This document shows, piece after piece, positions 1 through 6,827 of a stretch of DNA of 15,388 nucleotides; position 1 is the stretch's first letter, and every line of letters starts with the position of its first letter. A program made the translations under genes and the position numbers. The notes under the pieces were generated by a model. That model was not told the DNA's origin. It made no database searches and saw only the letters and a program-made list of their open reading frames with translations. The stretch is taken from the NCBI GenBank assembly GCA_020634885.1, contig JACKAW010000015.1, positions 1 through 15,388 of the forward strand. The letters run 5' to 3'. This stretch comes from Anaerolineales bacterium (GTDB lineage: Bacteria; Chloroflexota; Anaerolineae; Anaerolineales; Villigracilaceae).

Positions 1-25
1 ACTTAGCCGCCCCAAAGGATAAATA

Positions 26-409
26 ATGGAAGAGTACACGCCCATTCACTTTTTTGACGAAAAGATTGCAATCATTTTCGATGCCCCGCCCAAGCTCGAA
101 AAAGCCCCAACCTGCCCAAACGGCTTCACCTGGAACGATCAAACCTACCGCATACTCCGCTCCATTTCAGAATGGGTGGATTTTTCACGCAGCGGCAAAA
201 TGGCAAACAACATGCGCCCCACTCATGCAATGACCGCCGCCTCACGCGGATCGCTCAACGTAGGGCGTTACTACTTTCGGGTTGAAGTGAACACAAAACA
301 GATATTCGATATTTACTACGATAGAGCCATGAAAAATTTAGATGACCGCAAAGGGCAATGGATCATTTATCGGGAGCTGGAACCTTCAAGCAAAACAGAT
401 GGCGGGTAA
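26..409 (+). CDS. Small DUF6504-like protein of unknown function
   Basis: A 127-residue soluble protein with no signal peptide or membrane segment. The start is well fixed: an in-frame TAA lies at 20-22 and a purine-rich AAAGGA sits at 14-19, six bases before the ATG. The order of conserved-looking blocks is FTWNDQTYRIL-x-SISEWVDF (about residues 34-53), YYFRVEV and IFDIYYDRA (about 82-100), and a terminal WIIYREL (about 113-119). This layout (Pro-x-x-Phe-x-Trp, Tyr-Arg-Val/Ile, Trp, then Tyr-Phe-Arg-Val, Phe-Asp-Ile-Tyr-Tyr-Asp-Arg, Trp-x-Ile-Tyr-Arg) recalls the DUF6504 family, which in actinobacteria is often found near error-prone repair genes. That match is from memory. No function can be assigned, and the next gene lies 77 bases downstream with no obvious link. 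Confidence 0.75.
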   Translation: MEEYTPIHFFDEKIAIIFDAPPKLEKAPTCPNGFTWNDQTYRILRSISEWVDFSRSGKMANNMRPTHAMTAASRGSLNVGRYYFRVEVNTKQIFDIYYDRAMKNLDDRKGQWIIYRELEPSSKTDGG

Positions 410-486
410 AAGTTCACGCCCAAAACGCCGCATCATTTTCGTGTATCATTATCAAAATCAGGTTTTCCCCACAATCAGGAGCAACC

Positions 487-936
487 ATGACCGGAAAATA
501 TTTCGACGAACTTGAAGTTGGGATGAAGTTCAAGCACGGTGGGCGCACAGTGACAGAAATGGATAACGTACTTTTCTCGGCGCTGACGATGAACACCCAA
601 CCGCTTCACATCAACGAAGATTTTGCTTCACGAACTGAATTTGGTCAAAGGCTGGTAAATGGAATCTTCACTTTTGGCTTGGTCGTTGGGCTCACCGTGG
701 CAGAACTCACCGAAGGAACCATTGTGGCAAATTTAGGCTACGACAAGATCATGCATCCCAACCCGGTCTTTCATGGAGATACCATCTACGCCGAAAGCGA
801 GATCATCGAGATGCGCGAATCAAAATCACGACCAAATGCTGGACTGGTGAAAATAAAATGCACAGGCAAAAAAACTGACGGCACAGTTGTAGTTGAGTTT
901 GAACGAACAGCCATGTTTCTCAAAAAAGAAAGATGA
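487..936 (+). CDS. MaoC-like CoA hydratase/dehydratase
   Basis: A 149-residue single hot-dog-fold MaoC-type protein. Members hydrate or dehydrate enoyl-CoA type thioesters in the cytoplasm. I chose the ATG at 487 because AGGAG at 477-481 precedes it with good spacing and the family block KYFDELEVGMKF starts there. The hydratase-2 signature region is at residues 33-41 (LTMNTQPLH): His41 is present, but the usual catalytic Asp of the G-D-x-N-P-L-H motif is Asn36. The rest follows the family (LVNGIFTFGLVVGLTV, then HPNPVFHGDTIYAESEI, the acyl-CoA tunnel segment). It is followed after 81 bases by a CitE-like lyase. This pairing is seen in itaconyl-CoA hydratase plus citramalyl-CoA lyase and in mesaconyl-CoA hydratase plus malyl-CoA lyase systems, so a C4-C5 dicarboxylyl-CoA substrate is a fair guess. 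No CoA-transferase is visible nearby. Confidence 0.88.
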   Translation: MTGKYFDELEVGMKFKHGGRTVTEMDNVLFSALTMNTQPLHINEDFASRTEFGQRLVNGIFTFGLVVGLTVAELTEGTIVANLGYDKIMHPNPVFHGDTIYAESEIIEMRESKSRPNAGLVKIKCTGKKTDGTVVVEFERTAMFLKKER

Positions 937-985
937 AAGAAGAAAGAAAATCATTGTGCACATCTTTCCTCTTTCTTCTTTCATC
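932..985. repeat. Inverted repeat (GATGAAAGAAGAAAG type), copy 1
   Basis: A perfect 15-bp inverted repeat: left arm 932-946 (GATGAAAGAAGAAAG), right arm 971-985 (CTTTCTTCTTTCATC), 24-base loop holding the small palindrome TGTGCACA (955-962). The left arm covers the stop codon of the MaoC gene (934-936). No T-run follows, so it is not an ordinary terminator. A second element with the same core in the opposite arm order lies at 12095-12135. Confidence 0.75.
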
Positions 986-1017
986 ACAAATCTCTAAACA
1001 CCAATCACGAGGTACTA

Positions 1018-1884
1018 ATGCATTCCCGACGAGCCCTACTCTACATGCCCGGCGACAATTGGAAGATGATCGCCAAATCCATTACCCTGGGCGTGGATTC
1101 AATTTGCATGGATATGGAAGACGGCGCCGCCCTCAACAAAAAAGCGGAAGCACGTGCTACGATTGCCAAAGCACTGCAAGAATTGGACTTTGGCACAAGC
1201 GAAAAACTGGTACGTATTAACTCGGTCGGTTCGGGTTGGGAGAAGGACGATATTGAAGCCGTCCTCCCCTATCACCCCGATGGGATCGTGATTCCGAAGG
1301 TTGAGTCTTTCGAGCAAGTGGAATGGGCGAGCAAAATTATCGAAGATGCCGAGTTGAAGAACGGCTGGAAGGTCAACTCGATTCGGATTCTAATCGGCGT
1401 AGAAACTGCAAAAGGGATTTTGAATCTCAAAGAGATCACGGCACATCCGCGGTTGGATGCGATCATCTTTGGCGGTGAGGATTTCGCGGCGTCGATTGGC
1501 GCGGTCCGCACGAAAGATGCCGTGGAATTACTCTATGCGCGGCAGGCGGTCATTGTGGCTTGTGCCGCAAACGATCTTCAGCCGATTGATATCGTCACCA
1601 TTGACTACAAGGATTTGGAAGCGTTGAAAGCCGAAGCGGAGTTTGGAGCAAGACTCGGTTTCAGCGGGAAACAGGTCATTCACCCGAATCAGGTTCAAAT
1701 CACGCAAGAGGCGTTCACTCCATCCGCTGAAGCGATTGCCTACGCGAGAAGAATCGTCGAGACGTTTGAAGCCAGTCAAAAAGAAGGCAGAGGCGCGTAT
1801 TCTCTGGATGGTAAGATGATCGATATGCCGCTGCTGAGACACGCCGAGAAGGTGCTGGCGAGAGCGAAAGCCGCAGGGAAATAA
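1018..1884 (+). CDS. HpcH/HpaI-family CoA-ester lyase (CitE/citramalyl- or malyl-CoA lyase-like)
   Basis: A 288-residue cytoplasmic TIM-barrel lyase, full length for the CitE/CLYBL/Mcl family. These enzymes cleave or form (3S)-hydroxyacyl-CoA esters such as malyl-CoA, beta-methylmalyl-CoA or citramalyl-CoA, using Mg2+. Visible family marks are RRALLYMPGDN (4-14), MDMEDGA (31-37), VRIN with the CoA/substrate Arg66, IVIPKVES (90-97), IGVETAKG with metal ligand Glu129, FGGEDFA with metal ligand Asp155, and GFSGKQVIHPNQ, the C-terminal signature. GAGG at 1009-1012 precedes the ATG. The MaoC gene upstream suggests a hydratase-lyase pair: hydration of an unsaturated dicarboxylyl-CoA, then cleavage to acetyl-CoA plus a keto acid. 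The exact substrate cannot be read from sequence. The acyltransferase gene starts 3 bases after its stop, so they are co-transcribed. Confidence 0.92.
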   Translation: MHSRRALLYMPGDNWKMIAKSITLGVDSICMDMEDGAALNKKAEARATIAKALQELDFGTSEKLVRINSVGSGWEKDDIEAVLPYHPDGIVIPKVESFEQVEWASKIIEDAELKNGWKVNSIRILIGVETAKGILNLKEITAHPRLDAIIFGGEDFAASIGAVRTKDAVELLYARQAVIVACAANDLQPIDIVTIDYKDLEALKAEAEFGARLGFSGKQVIHPNQVQITQEAFTPSAEAIAYARRIVETFEASQKEGRGAYSLDGKMIDMPLLRHAEKVLARAKAAGK

Positions 1885-1887
1885 TCC

Positions 1888-3024
1888 ATGCTTTCACGTA
1901 TAAAAGAACTTGATGGGTTGCGCGGAATTGCAGTTGTTCTGGTTATGGCGCTGCACCTCTTTAAACGCGCCGGGTATTTTACAGAACATCCCGTATTGGA
2001 AACCTTTACATTCATTACAACTACTGGCTGGGTTGGGGTAGATATCTTCTTCACACTTTCAGGTTTTCTTATCACTTCCATTTTATTAAGATCGAAAACA
2101 GATGAACATTATTTCAAGAACTTCTATGTACGCAGGGCGCTGAGAATATTCCCGCTGTATTACGCCGCGATACTTTTTGTGCTTTTCCTTGCCCCAAAGG
2201 TTGAAGAGGAATTCACAAATCAATTGAATGTCACCTTGCCCATCATACTGCTATACCAACAAAACTGGGCGCTGTTGTTCAAAGATTTTCACATCACACA
2301 ATATCTTGGCATCACCTGGTCATTAGCGATTGAAGAACAGTTCTATTTGATCTGGCCCTTCATCGTATACAAACTCGACCGCGAGAAGTTGGTCAAATTT
2401 AGCATTGGCTACATTGCGATCTCGATCATCGCGCGGATTCTCGGCACGCTTTTATGGCCCAACCTGTCGCAAGCCTCAACCTTTTTCTATTACACATCCT
2501 TTGCACGCTTCGAAGAAATGCTATTCGGCGGGCTTTTGGCAGTCTTTCTTACATACGATGGTGCAAAAGAAAAAGTGAAGCAGTATGTCATGCCGTTATT
2601 TCTAACTTCTTTCGCCCTATTTGTTTTACTCCACATTCTATCGTTGCCAGGCGACCCTCACCCCGAACATTCCAGCCTGCCCCTCACACTTGGCGGATAT
2701 ACCACCGCCGCTCTTTCTACCGTCGGTCTGATCGGAATTTTCATCACACGTCCCCCTCAAAACCTCTTTCGTAAAGTCTTCGCAAACCCTGTCTTGACCT
2801 TTCTTGGCACATACAGCTATTCGATGTACCTATTTCACATGACAGCCGCCTTGATATTACTAGATGTTTTCTGGCACAGTGAAATGCGCGGATGGAAAGC
2901 GTATTTTCTTTACCCGGCTTCTACTTATGCTGTAACCATCATCATTGCCTTATTAACATGGAATTTACTTGAAAAGCATTTTTTGGGATTAAAAACGTAT
3001 TTTGACTATCAAAATAAAAACTAA
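1888..3024 (+). CDS. Membrane acyltransferase-3 (OafA/NodX-like)
   Basis: A 378-residue polytopic inner-membrane O-acyltransferase. The family moves acetyl or other short acyl groups onto sugars of exopolysaccharide, lipid or cell-wall glycans. The N-terminal signature LDGLRGIAVVLVMALH places the conserved Arg at 12 and the catalytic-type His at 23. Further marks are VGVDIFFTLSGFLITSI, YVRRALRIFPLYYAA (the RxxR-type loop) and TWSLAIEEQFYLIWPFI. About ten hydrophobic segments follow one another and the protein ends soon after the last, so there is no extra SGNH domain. AGGG at 1874-1877 can serve as ribosome binding site. It directly follows the CoA lyase gene (3-base gap). That may be only transcriptional convenience, although an acyl-CoA supply link is imaginable. 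Confidence 0.93.
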   Translation: MLSRIKELDGLRGIAVVLVMALHLFKRAGYFTEHPVLETFTFITTTGWVGVDIFFTLSGFLITSILLRSKTDEHYFKNFYVRRALRIFPLYYAAILFVLFLAPKVEEEFTNQLNVTLPIILLYQQNWALLFKDFHITQYLGITWSLAIEEQFYLIWPFIVYKLDREKLVKFSIGYIAISIIARILGTLLWPNLSQASTFFYYTSFARFEEMLFGGLLAVFLTYDGAKEKVKQYVMPLFLTSFALFVLLHILSLPGDPHPEHSSLPLTLGGYTTAALSTVGLIGIFITRPPQNLFRKVFANPVLTFLGTYSYSMYLFHMTAALILLDVFWHSEMRGWKAYFLYPASTYAVTIIIALLTWNLLEKHFLGLKTYFDYQNKN

Positions 3025-3126
3025 TATGGGCGGCAGTTTTATCGTTGTCCTTGCATAGTTCCCCCAGTAAGTTTCCGAAAGAATTCATATTTCGCAATTC
3101 CCATCAAATCAATTACCTGCCAATAA

Positions 3127-3179
3127 ATAGTAGAAGAGACGCCCCTAAGTCATAACAATAGAGGCGTCTCTTCTACTAT
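3127..3179. repeat. Long-stem hairpin between convergent genes
   Basis: A perfect 17-bp inverted repeat: ATAGTAGAAGAGACGCC at 3127-3143 and its reverse complement at 3163-3179, with a 19-base loop. It sits in the 168-base gap between the end of the acyltransferase gene (3024) and the end of the minus-strand lipoprotein gene (3193). There is no T-run on either side, so a factor-independent terminator is doubtful. A dispersed palindromic repeat (GAGACGCC...GGCGTCTC type) or an mRNA-stabilising 3' hairpin for both transcripts fits better. The rest of 3025-3192 holds nothing I recognise. Confidence 0.75.
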
Positions 3180-3192
3180 GATACTTCTTCGA

Positions 3193-3690
3193 TTACGGCT
3201 TTCGCACACCGGCGATTAACCCTTTCCAATCACCGTAGTTTTCGGTTCTTCCATTAAGCTGTGTTCCATCGGCTGAAAGTGTCAATTTGTAATGGTCTGT
3301 ACCGATCACTTTGTTCGGGTCTTCCCTTTTGTAACCTGTAAAATCTACTTCAAAGGTATCGGGGTTGAATGTTCCCCGCACATATTCCACGCCCGATAAA
3401 CCCGTTTTCGTTTGCTCATCTACAAATGGAGTACGAACCATCGTCCACACAATTTGCCCATCTATTTCATACGCATCGTTGACGTTAAGAGTCGCCTCGC
3501 CTGTATATAAATACCCATCCGGTCCTTCCCCTTCAATCGTCCATTCCAACAGCCAGATGCCATCCAGCAATAAAGACGGGTTGGCGGTAGGCGGCGGGAC
3601 AGGTGTTAGGGTGGGCGGTTGCGCAGAAAATTGGCACGCTACGGCAGTAAAAACCAAAAGGCTAAGGAAAATCGTCAACTTGTTTTGCAT
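3193..3690 (-). CDS. Lipoprotein of unknown function
   Basis: A 165-residue exported lipoprotein. Residues 1-18 are a signal peptide (K4, then a hydrophobic run) ending at Ala-Val-Ala-Cys with Cys19 as the lipid-bearing residue. A short Pro/Thr linker follows (about 24-40). The remaining 125 residues form a beta-rich domain (GIWLLEWTIEGEG, GEATLNVNDAYEIDGQIVWTM, GTFNPDTFEVDFTGYKR, DHYKLTLSADGTQLNGRTEN) that reads like a small beta-barrel of the 'amount of change versus control' type (Trp and Gly pattern, T-x-x-G-x-x-L-x-G). Such domains are usually ligand- or surface-binding and no enzyme motif is visible. AGGAG with 8-base spacing precedes the ATG on the minus strand. It lies 77 bases downstream of the threonine dehydrogenase gene and may be read from it. 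Confidence 0.85.
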   Translation of the reverse strand: MQNKLTIFLSLLVFTAVACQFSAQPPTLTPVPPPTANPSLLLDGIWLLEWTIEGEGPDGYLYTGEATLNVNDAYEIDGQIVWTMVRTPFVDEQTKTGLSGVEYVRGTFNPDTFEVDFTGYKREDPNKVIGTDHYKLTLSADGTQLNGRTENYGDWKGLIAGVRKP

Positions 3691-3767
3691 GGGTAATCTC
3701 CTATATTAAAATCCATTCTCAATAAAAAAAACACATCCACCGTTACACAAAAACTAAATACATAATT

Positions 3768-4781
3768 TTACTTCCCATACCGCTTGCGGATTTCCGGCAG
3801 GAAGTACTCATCAAAAAAACGATCTACATCATAATCGGGTTTCCAATTCCAATCCTGGCGGGCGCGGGTATCATCCACATCCTCGGGCCACGAGTCAACA
3901 ATCCCCTGCCTGCGCAGATTCGGCTCAAACGTAATTTTTGCATCGGGAAAAGCCTGTAACGCCCGCTGACGGAATTCATCGGCAGTGATGGCAAAAGCAG
4001 CGAGGTTGTACACATCGGTCGTCAGGCTTTCACGCGGGGCATCCATGATCATGATCAAAGACTTGATCGCATCTGGCATCGCCATGAATGAAATCTTTGT
4101 ATCGGGGCGCACAAAACAGGCATACTCTTTACCCTGAGCCGCCGCATGGAGCATCTCAGGACCATAATCACTCGTCCCGCCGCTCGGCAGCGTAAACGCA
4201 CTGATCAAGCCCGGGAAGCGCACCGCACGGAAATCCATAAAGGTTGGCGGGGTATCGTCCAAATGTTTTTGTCCGTGATACCTGCTGTAATACATACCCA
4301 GCTTTTCGCAATACAATTTATTGCAGCCATACATCGTGTGCGGATAATCCCAATCCTCCTCGATGACCGCGCCTGCACCCTGCTTCGCTTCCAGGGTCGG
4401 CATCCCATAGGCTGCAATCGAACTTGGAAAGAGGAACTTCACCGGCTTGCCATACTTCTCCGAACGGTACGCCGCCAGCATCAACAGCTGCATCGTCCCT
4501 TCCACATTGATGCGATGTGCCTCCTCTGTGGCGATCTCAGCTTTGGAAGAAAGCGAAGCGGCAAGGTGAAAGATCACATCAAAATCATAGTCATAAAAAA
4601 CTTTTACTTTATAAACAAGGTCACCCTGCACATGTTCCGAAACCAATCCCTTGATCGAATCTGGCAATGGGGAAAGGTCTGAAGTCACGATCTCATAGCC
4701 CCCTCTCTTCGCCAACTCCTGCACAAGCGCCTGCCCGATCTCACCACACGCGCCAGTAATCAGCACCTGTTTCACGGTCAT
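3768..4781 (-). CDS. Epimerase-type L-threonine 3-dehydrogenase
   Basis: A 337-residue NAD-dependent extended short-chain dehydrogenase. The Rossmann nucleotide motif is ITGACGEIG (Gly10, Gly13, Gly16). Asp35 ends beta-2 (NAD preference), and the active site is Ser120/Ser121 with Tyr151-x-x-x-Lys155 (MYGCNK). What separates it from generic sugar epimerases is the threonine dehydrogenase pattern: FRAVRFPGLISA, then LPSGGTSDYGPEMLHAA, FMAMPDAIKS, and near the C-terminus PNLRRQGIVDSWPEDVDDT followed by ARQDWNWKPDYDV. Expected reaction: L-threonine + NAD+ to 2-amino-3-oxobutyrate, which a KBL-type ligase then turns into glycine and acetyl-CoA; no such ligase gene is in the window. AGGAG is well placed before the ATG. 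This form is unrelated to the zinc-dependent Tdh of E. coli. A related sugar dehydrogenase is the main alternative. Confidence 0.85.
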   Translation of the reverse strand: MTVKQVLITGACGEIGQALVQELAKRGGYEIVTSDLSPLPDSIKGLVSEHVQGDLVYKVKVFYDYDFDVIFHLAASLSSKAEIATEEAHRINVEGTMQLLMLAAYRSEKYGKPVKFLFPSSIAAYGMPTLEAKQGAGAVIEEDWDYPHTMYGCNKLYCEKLGMYYSRYHGQKHLDDTPPTFMDFRAVRFPGLISAFTLPSGGTSDYGPEMLHAAAQGKEYACFVRPDTKISFMAMPDAIKSLIMIMDAPRESLTTDVYNLAAFAITADEFRQRALQAFPDAKITFEPNLRRQGIVDSWPEDVDDTRARQDWNWKPDYDVDRFFDEYFLPEIRKRYGK

Positions 4782-4857
4782 CTTAATCTCCTATATGCTA
4801 GAATGTTATGTCTTTATTTTACGACACATCAAATTCAACTGCTGTCACAAAATACCA

Positions 4858-5640
4858 ATGACTTTCAAACGATTTTTATTTTCAAGTTTCCTTGTTCTGT
4901 TACTCACATCCTGCACCATGTTGGATGATATGTTCACACCCTACACCCCCATCCCCGCGACGGAAACCCCGCCTCCCACCTCGACCATTGTCTGGTTCCC
5001 CCCATCTGCCACACCTACGCTGCAACTTTTAACCACCAAAGCCCCCACCCCAGAAATGCGCCCCGGCGTCGGCGTAGACCTGCTCACCGATGATTTTTCA
5101 GACCCTTTCAATTGGGAGATCGCCGCATCCAACCACGGCAGTTCCAACATGGAAGATAACCGCCTCACCCTTGCCGCCCAATCACAAGTGTACATGACCA
5201 GCCTGCGGCTCGACACCTTCCTCGAAGATTACTACGCCGAAGCCACCGCACAAGCCAACCTCTGCCGTGGAGAAGATAGCTATGGCATCCTCATTCGTGC
5301 CAATGGCGGCTCGTACTACCGCTTTGCCCTCGCCTGCAACGGAACCGTCCGCGCAGAACGGATCGTCAACAGTGCCCGTGTCACCCTTCAACAACCCATC
5401 CCCAGCGGAGATTCTCCTACCGGCGCACCAGGAACCACCCGCATTGGGGTTTGGGCAGTCGGCAAAGAAATGCGTCTCTTCTTGAATGGACGTTTCCAAT
5501 TCAGCGTCAGCGACCCCACCTTCCCTATCGGCACCATCGGTTTCTTCGTCCGCTCGGCAGGTGAGACTGCCGCAGTCGTTTCATTTTCAGATTTGGTAGT
5601 TCAAGAGGTAATTTACACCGCACCAACCATTGAGCCATAA
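4858..5640 (+). CDS. Lipoprotein with a probable concanavalin/glucanase-like domain
   Basis: A 260-residue exported lipoprotein. I prefer the ATG at 4858 over the one at 4795 because the signal peptide starts there: M-T-F-K-R, a hydrophobic run, then Leu-Leu-Thr-Ser-Cys with the lipobox Cys19. A Pro/Thr-rich wall-spanning linker occupies about residues 27-65. The remaining part (about 75-255) begins with LLTDDFSDPFNWE and continues NHGSSNMEDNRLTLAA, DSYGILIRANGGSYYRFALAC, IGVWAVGKEMRLFLNGRFQFSV and IGFFVRSAG. This is the pattern of 3-keto-disaccharide hydrolase/LamG-like jelly-roll domains that bind or act on glycans. No catalytic acid pair can be named, so binding is as likely as catalysis. 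No clear Shine-Dalgarno precedes it. It is divergent from the dehydrogenase gene, with a shared gap of 76 bases. Confidence 0.85.
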   Translation: MTFKRFLFSSFLVLLLTSCTMLDDMFTPYTPIPATETPPPTSTIVWFPPSATPTLQLLTTKAPTPEMRPGVGVDLLTDDFSDPFNWEIAASNHGSSNMEDNRLTLAAQSQVYMTSLRLDTFLEDYYAEATAQANLCRGEDSYGILIRANGGSYYRFALACNGTVRAERIVNSARVTLQQPIPSGDSPTGAPGTTRIGVWAVGKEMRLFLNGRFQFSVSDPTFPIGTIGFFVRSAGETAAVVSFSDLVVQEVIYTAPTIEP

Positions 5641-5644
5641 ATAA

Positions 5645-5673
5645 TTGACGGTTTTCAACTTACGTCATAATAT
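5645..5673 (+). promoter_or_regulatory. Sigma70-type promoter for the nuclease-like gene
   Basis: TTGACG at 5645-5650, a 17-base spacer, and TAATAT at 5668-5673. Transcription would start near 5680. That argues against the in-frame TTG at 5673 as a start and supports the ATG at 5727. The preceding lipoprotein gene ends at 5640, so this is a fresh transcription unit. Confidence 0.5.
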
Positions 5674-5726
5674 TGAATATCAGAGCGGGGAACACAAAAC
5701 ATGAACACCCCGCAACCAAACGAAAA

Positions 5727-6683
5727 ATGATCTCTTCAGCCGATTTCATTCACCTGCCCTACACCTCAGACCTAACCGAAGGCGGTATAGCCCTTGCGCT
5801 TCGTTCACTGGCACACACCTACGAGCGCGAAGGCAAATCGCCTTACGGACGGTTACGCCGGTTGGTTGCCAGCACCGCCGTAGAAGTAGCCTTCCGGCGC
5901 TATCTCTCGCAGGAAAATATTCCATTTGAAGTGAAAGCCTCCACCCCTTTTACTGACCGAGAACGGTTTGACGTGGTGTTGAAAGGGCATCGCTGCGATA
6001 TTAAATCGTTTCTTATCTCACACCGCGAACAAATTCTAAACATTCGCAAAAGCCCAAATACCTTGCTCGAAGCCCAGGCGCTTGTCCCCTCCGATTCACA
6101 TGCAGGCGATGGACATTCCTATGACGATAATTACCTCTTCGCCTTCGTCAATGGGCTGGTTGCCCTCTCACAAACAGATATGCAGAAAGTTCTCGCAAAA
6201 AGACAACCGCATTACCTGATGCACGTTTTGCCGATGAACTGGCGCCGTCCCAATTATTGGAAACCGCTTGGAAGCGTAATCGTAGAATCCGCTTCGGATG
6301 AAGAGCTGCTGCTTGAAGTGTATGGGCAGGACGAAGGTCGGGAAGTGAAGCGGGCAGTGATCAGCATCTCACCGCATGGCAGGGCATCCATCCCTGAATC
6401 TTTTTATGCCATCACAGCCTTACACGTCCGCCGTGTGCCCGATGCAAAAGTAACCATCCAACTTGAAAGCGGTGAAAGCCACACCATCCCGCCATACGAA
6501 TGGGCGAACATCTGGGTTTACGGCATGGATATTTTTTTGACCGGCTACGCCAGCTATGAAGAAATGAGCCAACGCGCCACACTGTTGCCGCCTGGCGCTC
6601 GCACCTTTCAATATGAACATACCCATGTAAAAAATCTTTCACTGCCTGTTGCCAAATTAAAGCCGTTGAAAAAACTATTCTAA
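5727..6683 (+). CDS. Unrecognised protein with PD-(D/E)XK nuclease-like N-terminal region
   Basis: A 318-residue soluble protein, no signal peptide. I do not recognise the family. In the N-terminal third, RRLVASTAVEVAFRRYL (helix with Glu53), a beta strand FEVKAS, then RFDVVLKGHRCDIKSF with Asp82 and the triad Asp91-Ile-Lys93 reproduce the Glu...Asp...(D/E)-x-K order and spacing of the PD-(D/E)XK restriction-endonuclease fold. The fold would be a metal-dependent DNA or RNA nuclease. The middle (LMHVLPMNWRRPNYWKPLG) and C-terminal half (beta-rich, ESFYAITALHVRRVPDAKVTIQLESGE, then IWVYGMDIFLTGYASYEEM) resemble nothing I can name and could be a recognition domain. No methylase or helicase partner is adjacent, so it is not an ordinary restriction pair. 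The start at 5727 has a weak ribosome site; a TTG at 5673 is the alternative. Confidence 0.8.
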   Translation: MISSADFIHLPYTSDLTEGGIALALRSLAHTYEREGKSPYGRLRRLVASTAVEVAFRRYLSQENIPFEVKASTPFTDRERFDVVLKGHRCDIKSFLISHREQILNIRKSPNTLLEAQALVPSDSHAGDGHSYDDNYLFAFVNGLVALSQTDMQKVLAKRQPHYLMHVLPMNWRRPNYWKPLGSVIVESASDEELLLEVYGQDEGREVKRAVISISPHGRASIPESFYAITALHVRRVPDAKVTIQLESGESHTIPPYEWANIWVYGMDIFLTGYASYEEMSQRATLLPPGARTFQYEHTHVKNLSLPVAKLKPLKKLF

Positions 6684-6726
6684 GTAGTCGGTCGAAATGA
6701 ATTAGACATCGTAAAAAAACTTCATC

Positions 6727-6761
6727 CACGAAGCATACGAAGTTCTGACCTGCGCTTCGTG
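6727..6761. repeat. Hairpin CACGAAGC/GCTTCGTG in intergenic gap
   Basis: An 8-bp perfect stem (6727-6734 with 6754-6761) and a 19-base loop, placed 44 bases after the nuclease-like gene and flanked by A-runs at 6713-6719 and 6762-6770. On the + strand A residues rather than T follow it, so it is not a canonical terminator for the gene upstream. It may be a weak terminator in the other direction or a 3'-end stabiliser. Confidence 0.35.
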
Positions 6762-6827
6762 AAAAAAAAACAGACCAGTACTTGTCGTTGTTTTCTAATG
6801 CACAAATTAGGGTAAGATTCTCATAAC

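Noticed and set aside
933..1220. Plus-strand frame of 95 residues overlapping the start of the CoA lyase
   Set aside because: It reads through the inverted repeat and the lyase gene in another frame, with no recognisable content.
4796..4804. Extended -10 (TG-C-TAGAAT) for the lipoprotein at 4858
   Set aside because: The -10 looks good and is identical to the one at the right edge, but no acceptable -35 is found at 15-19 bases; not strong enough to list.
6754..6770. Factor-independent terminator after the nuclease-like gene
   Set aside because: The run after the stem is A, not T, on the coding strand; kept only as a weak hairpin.
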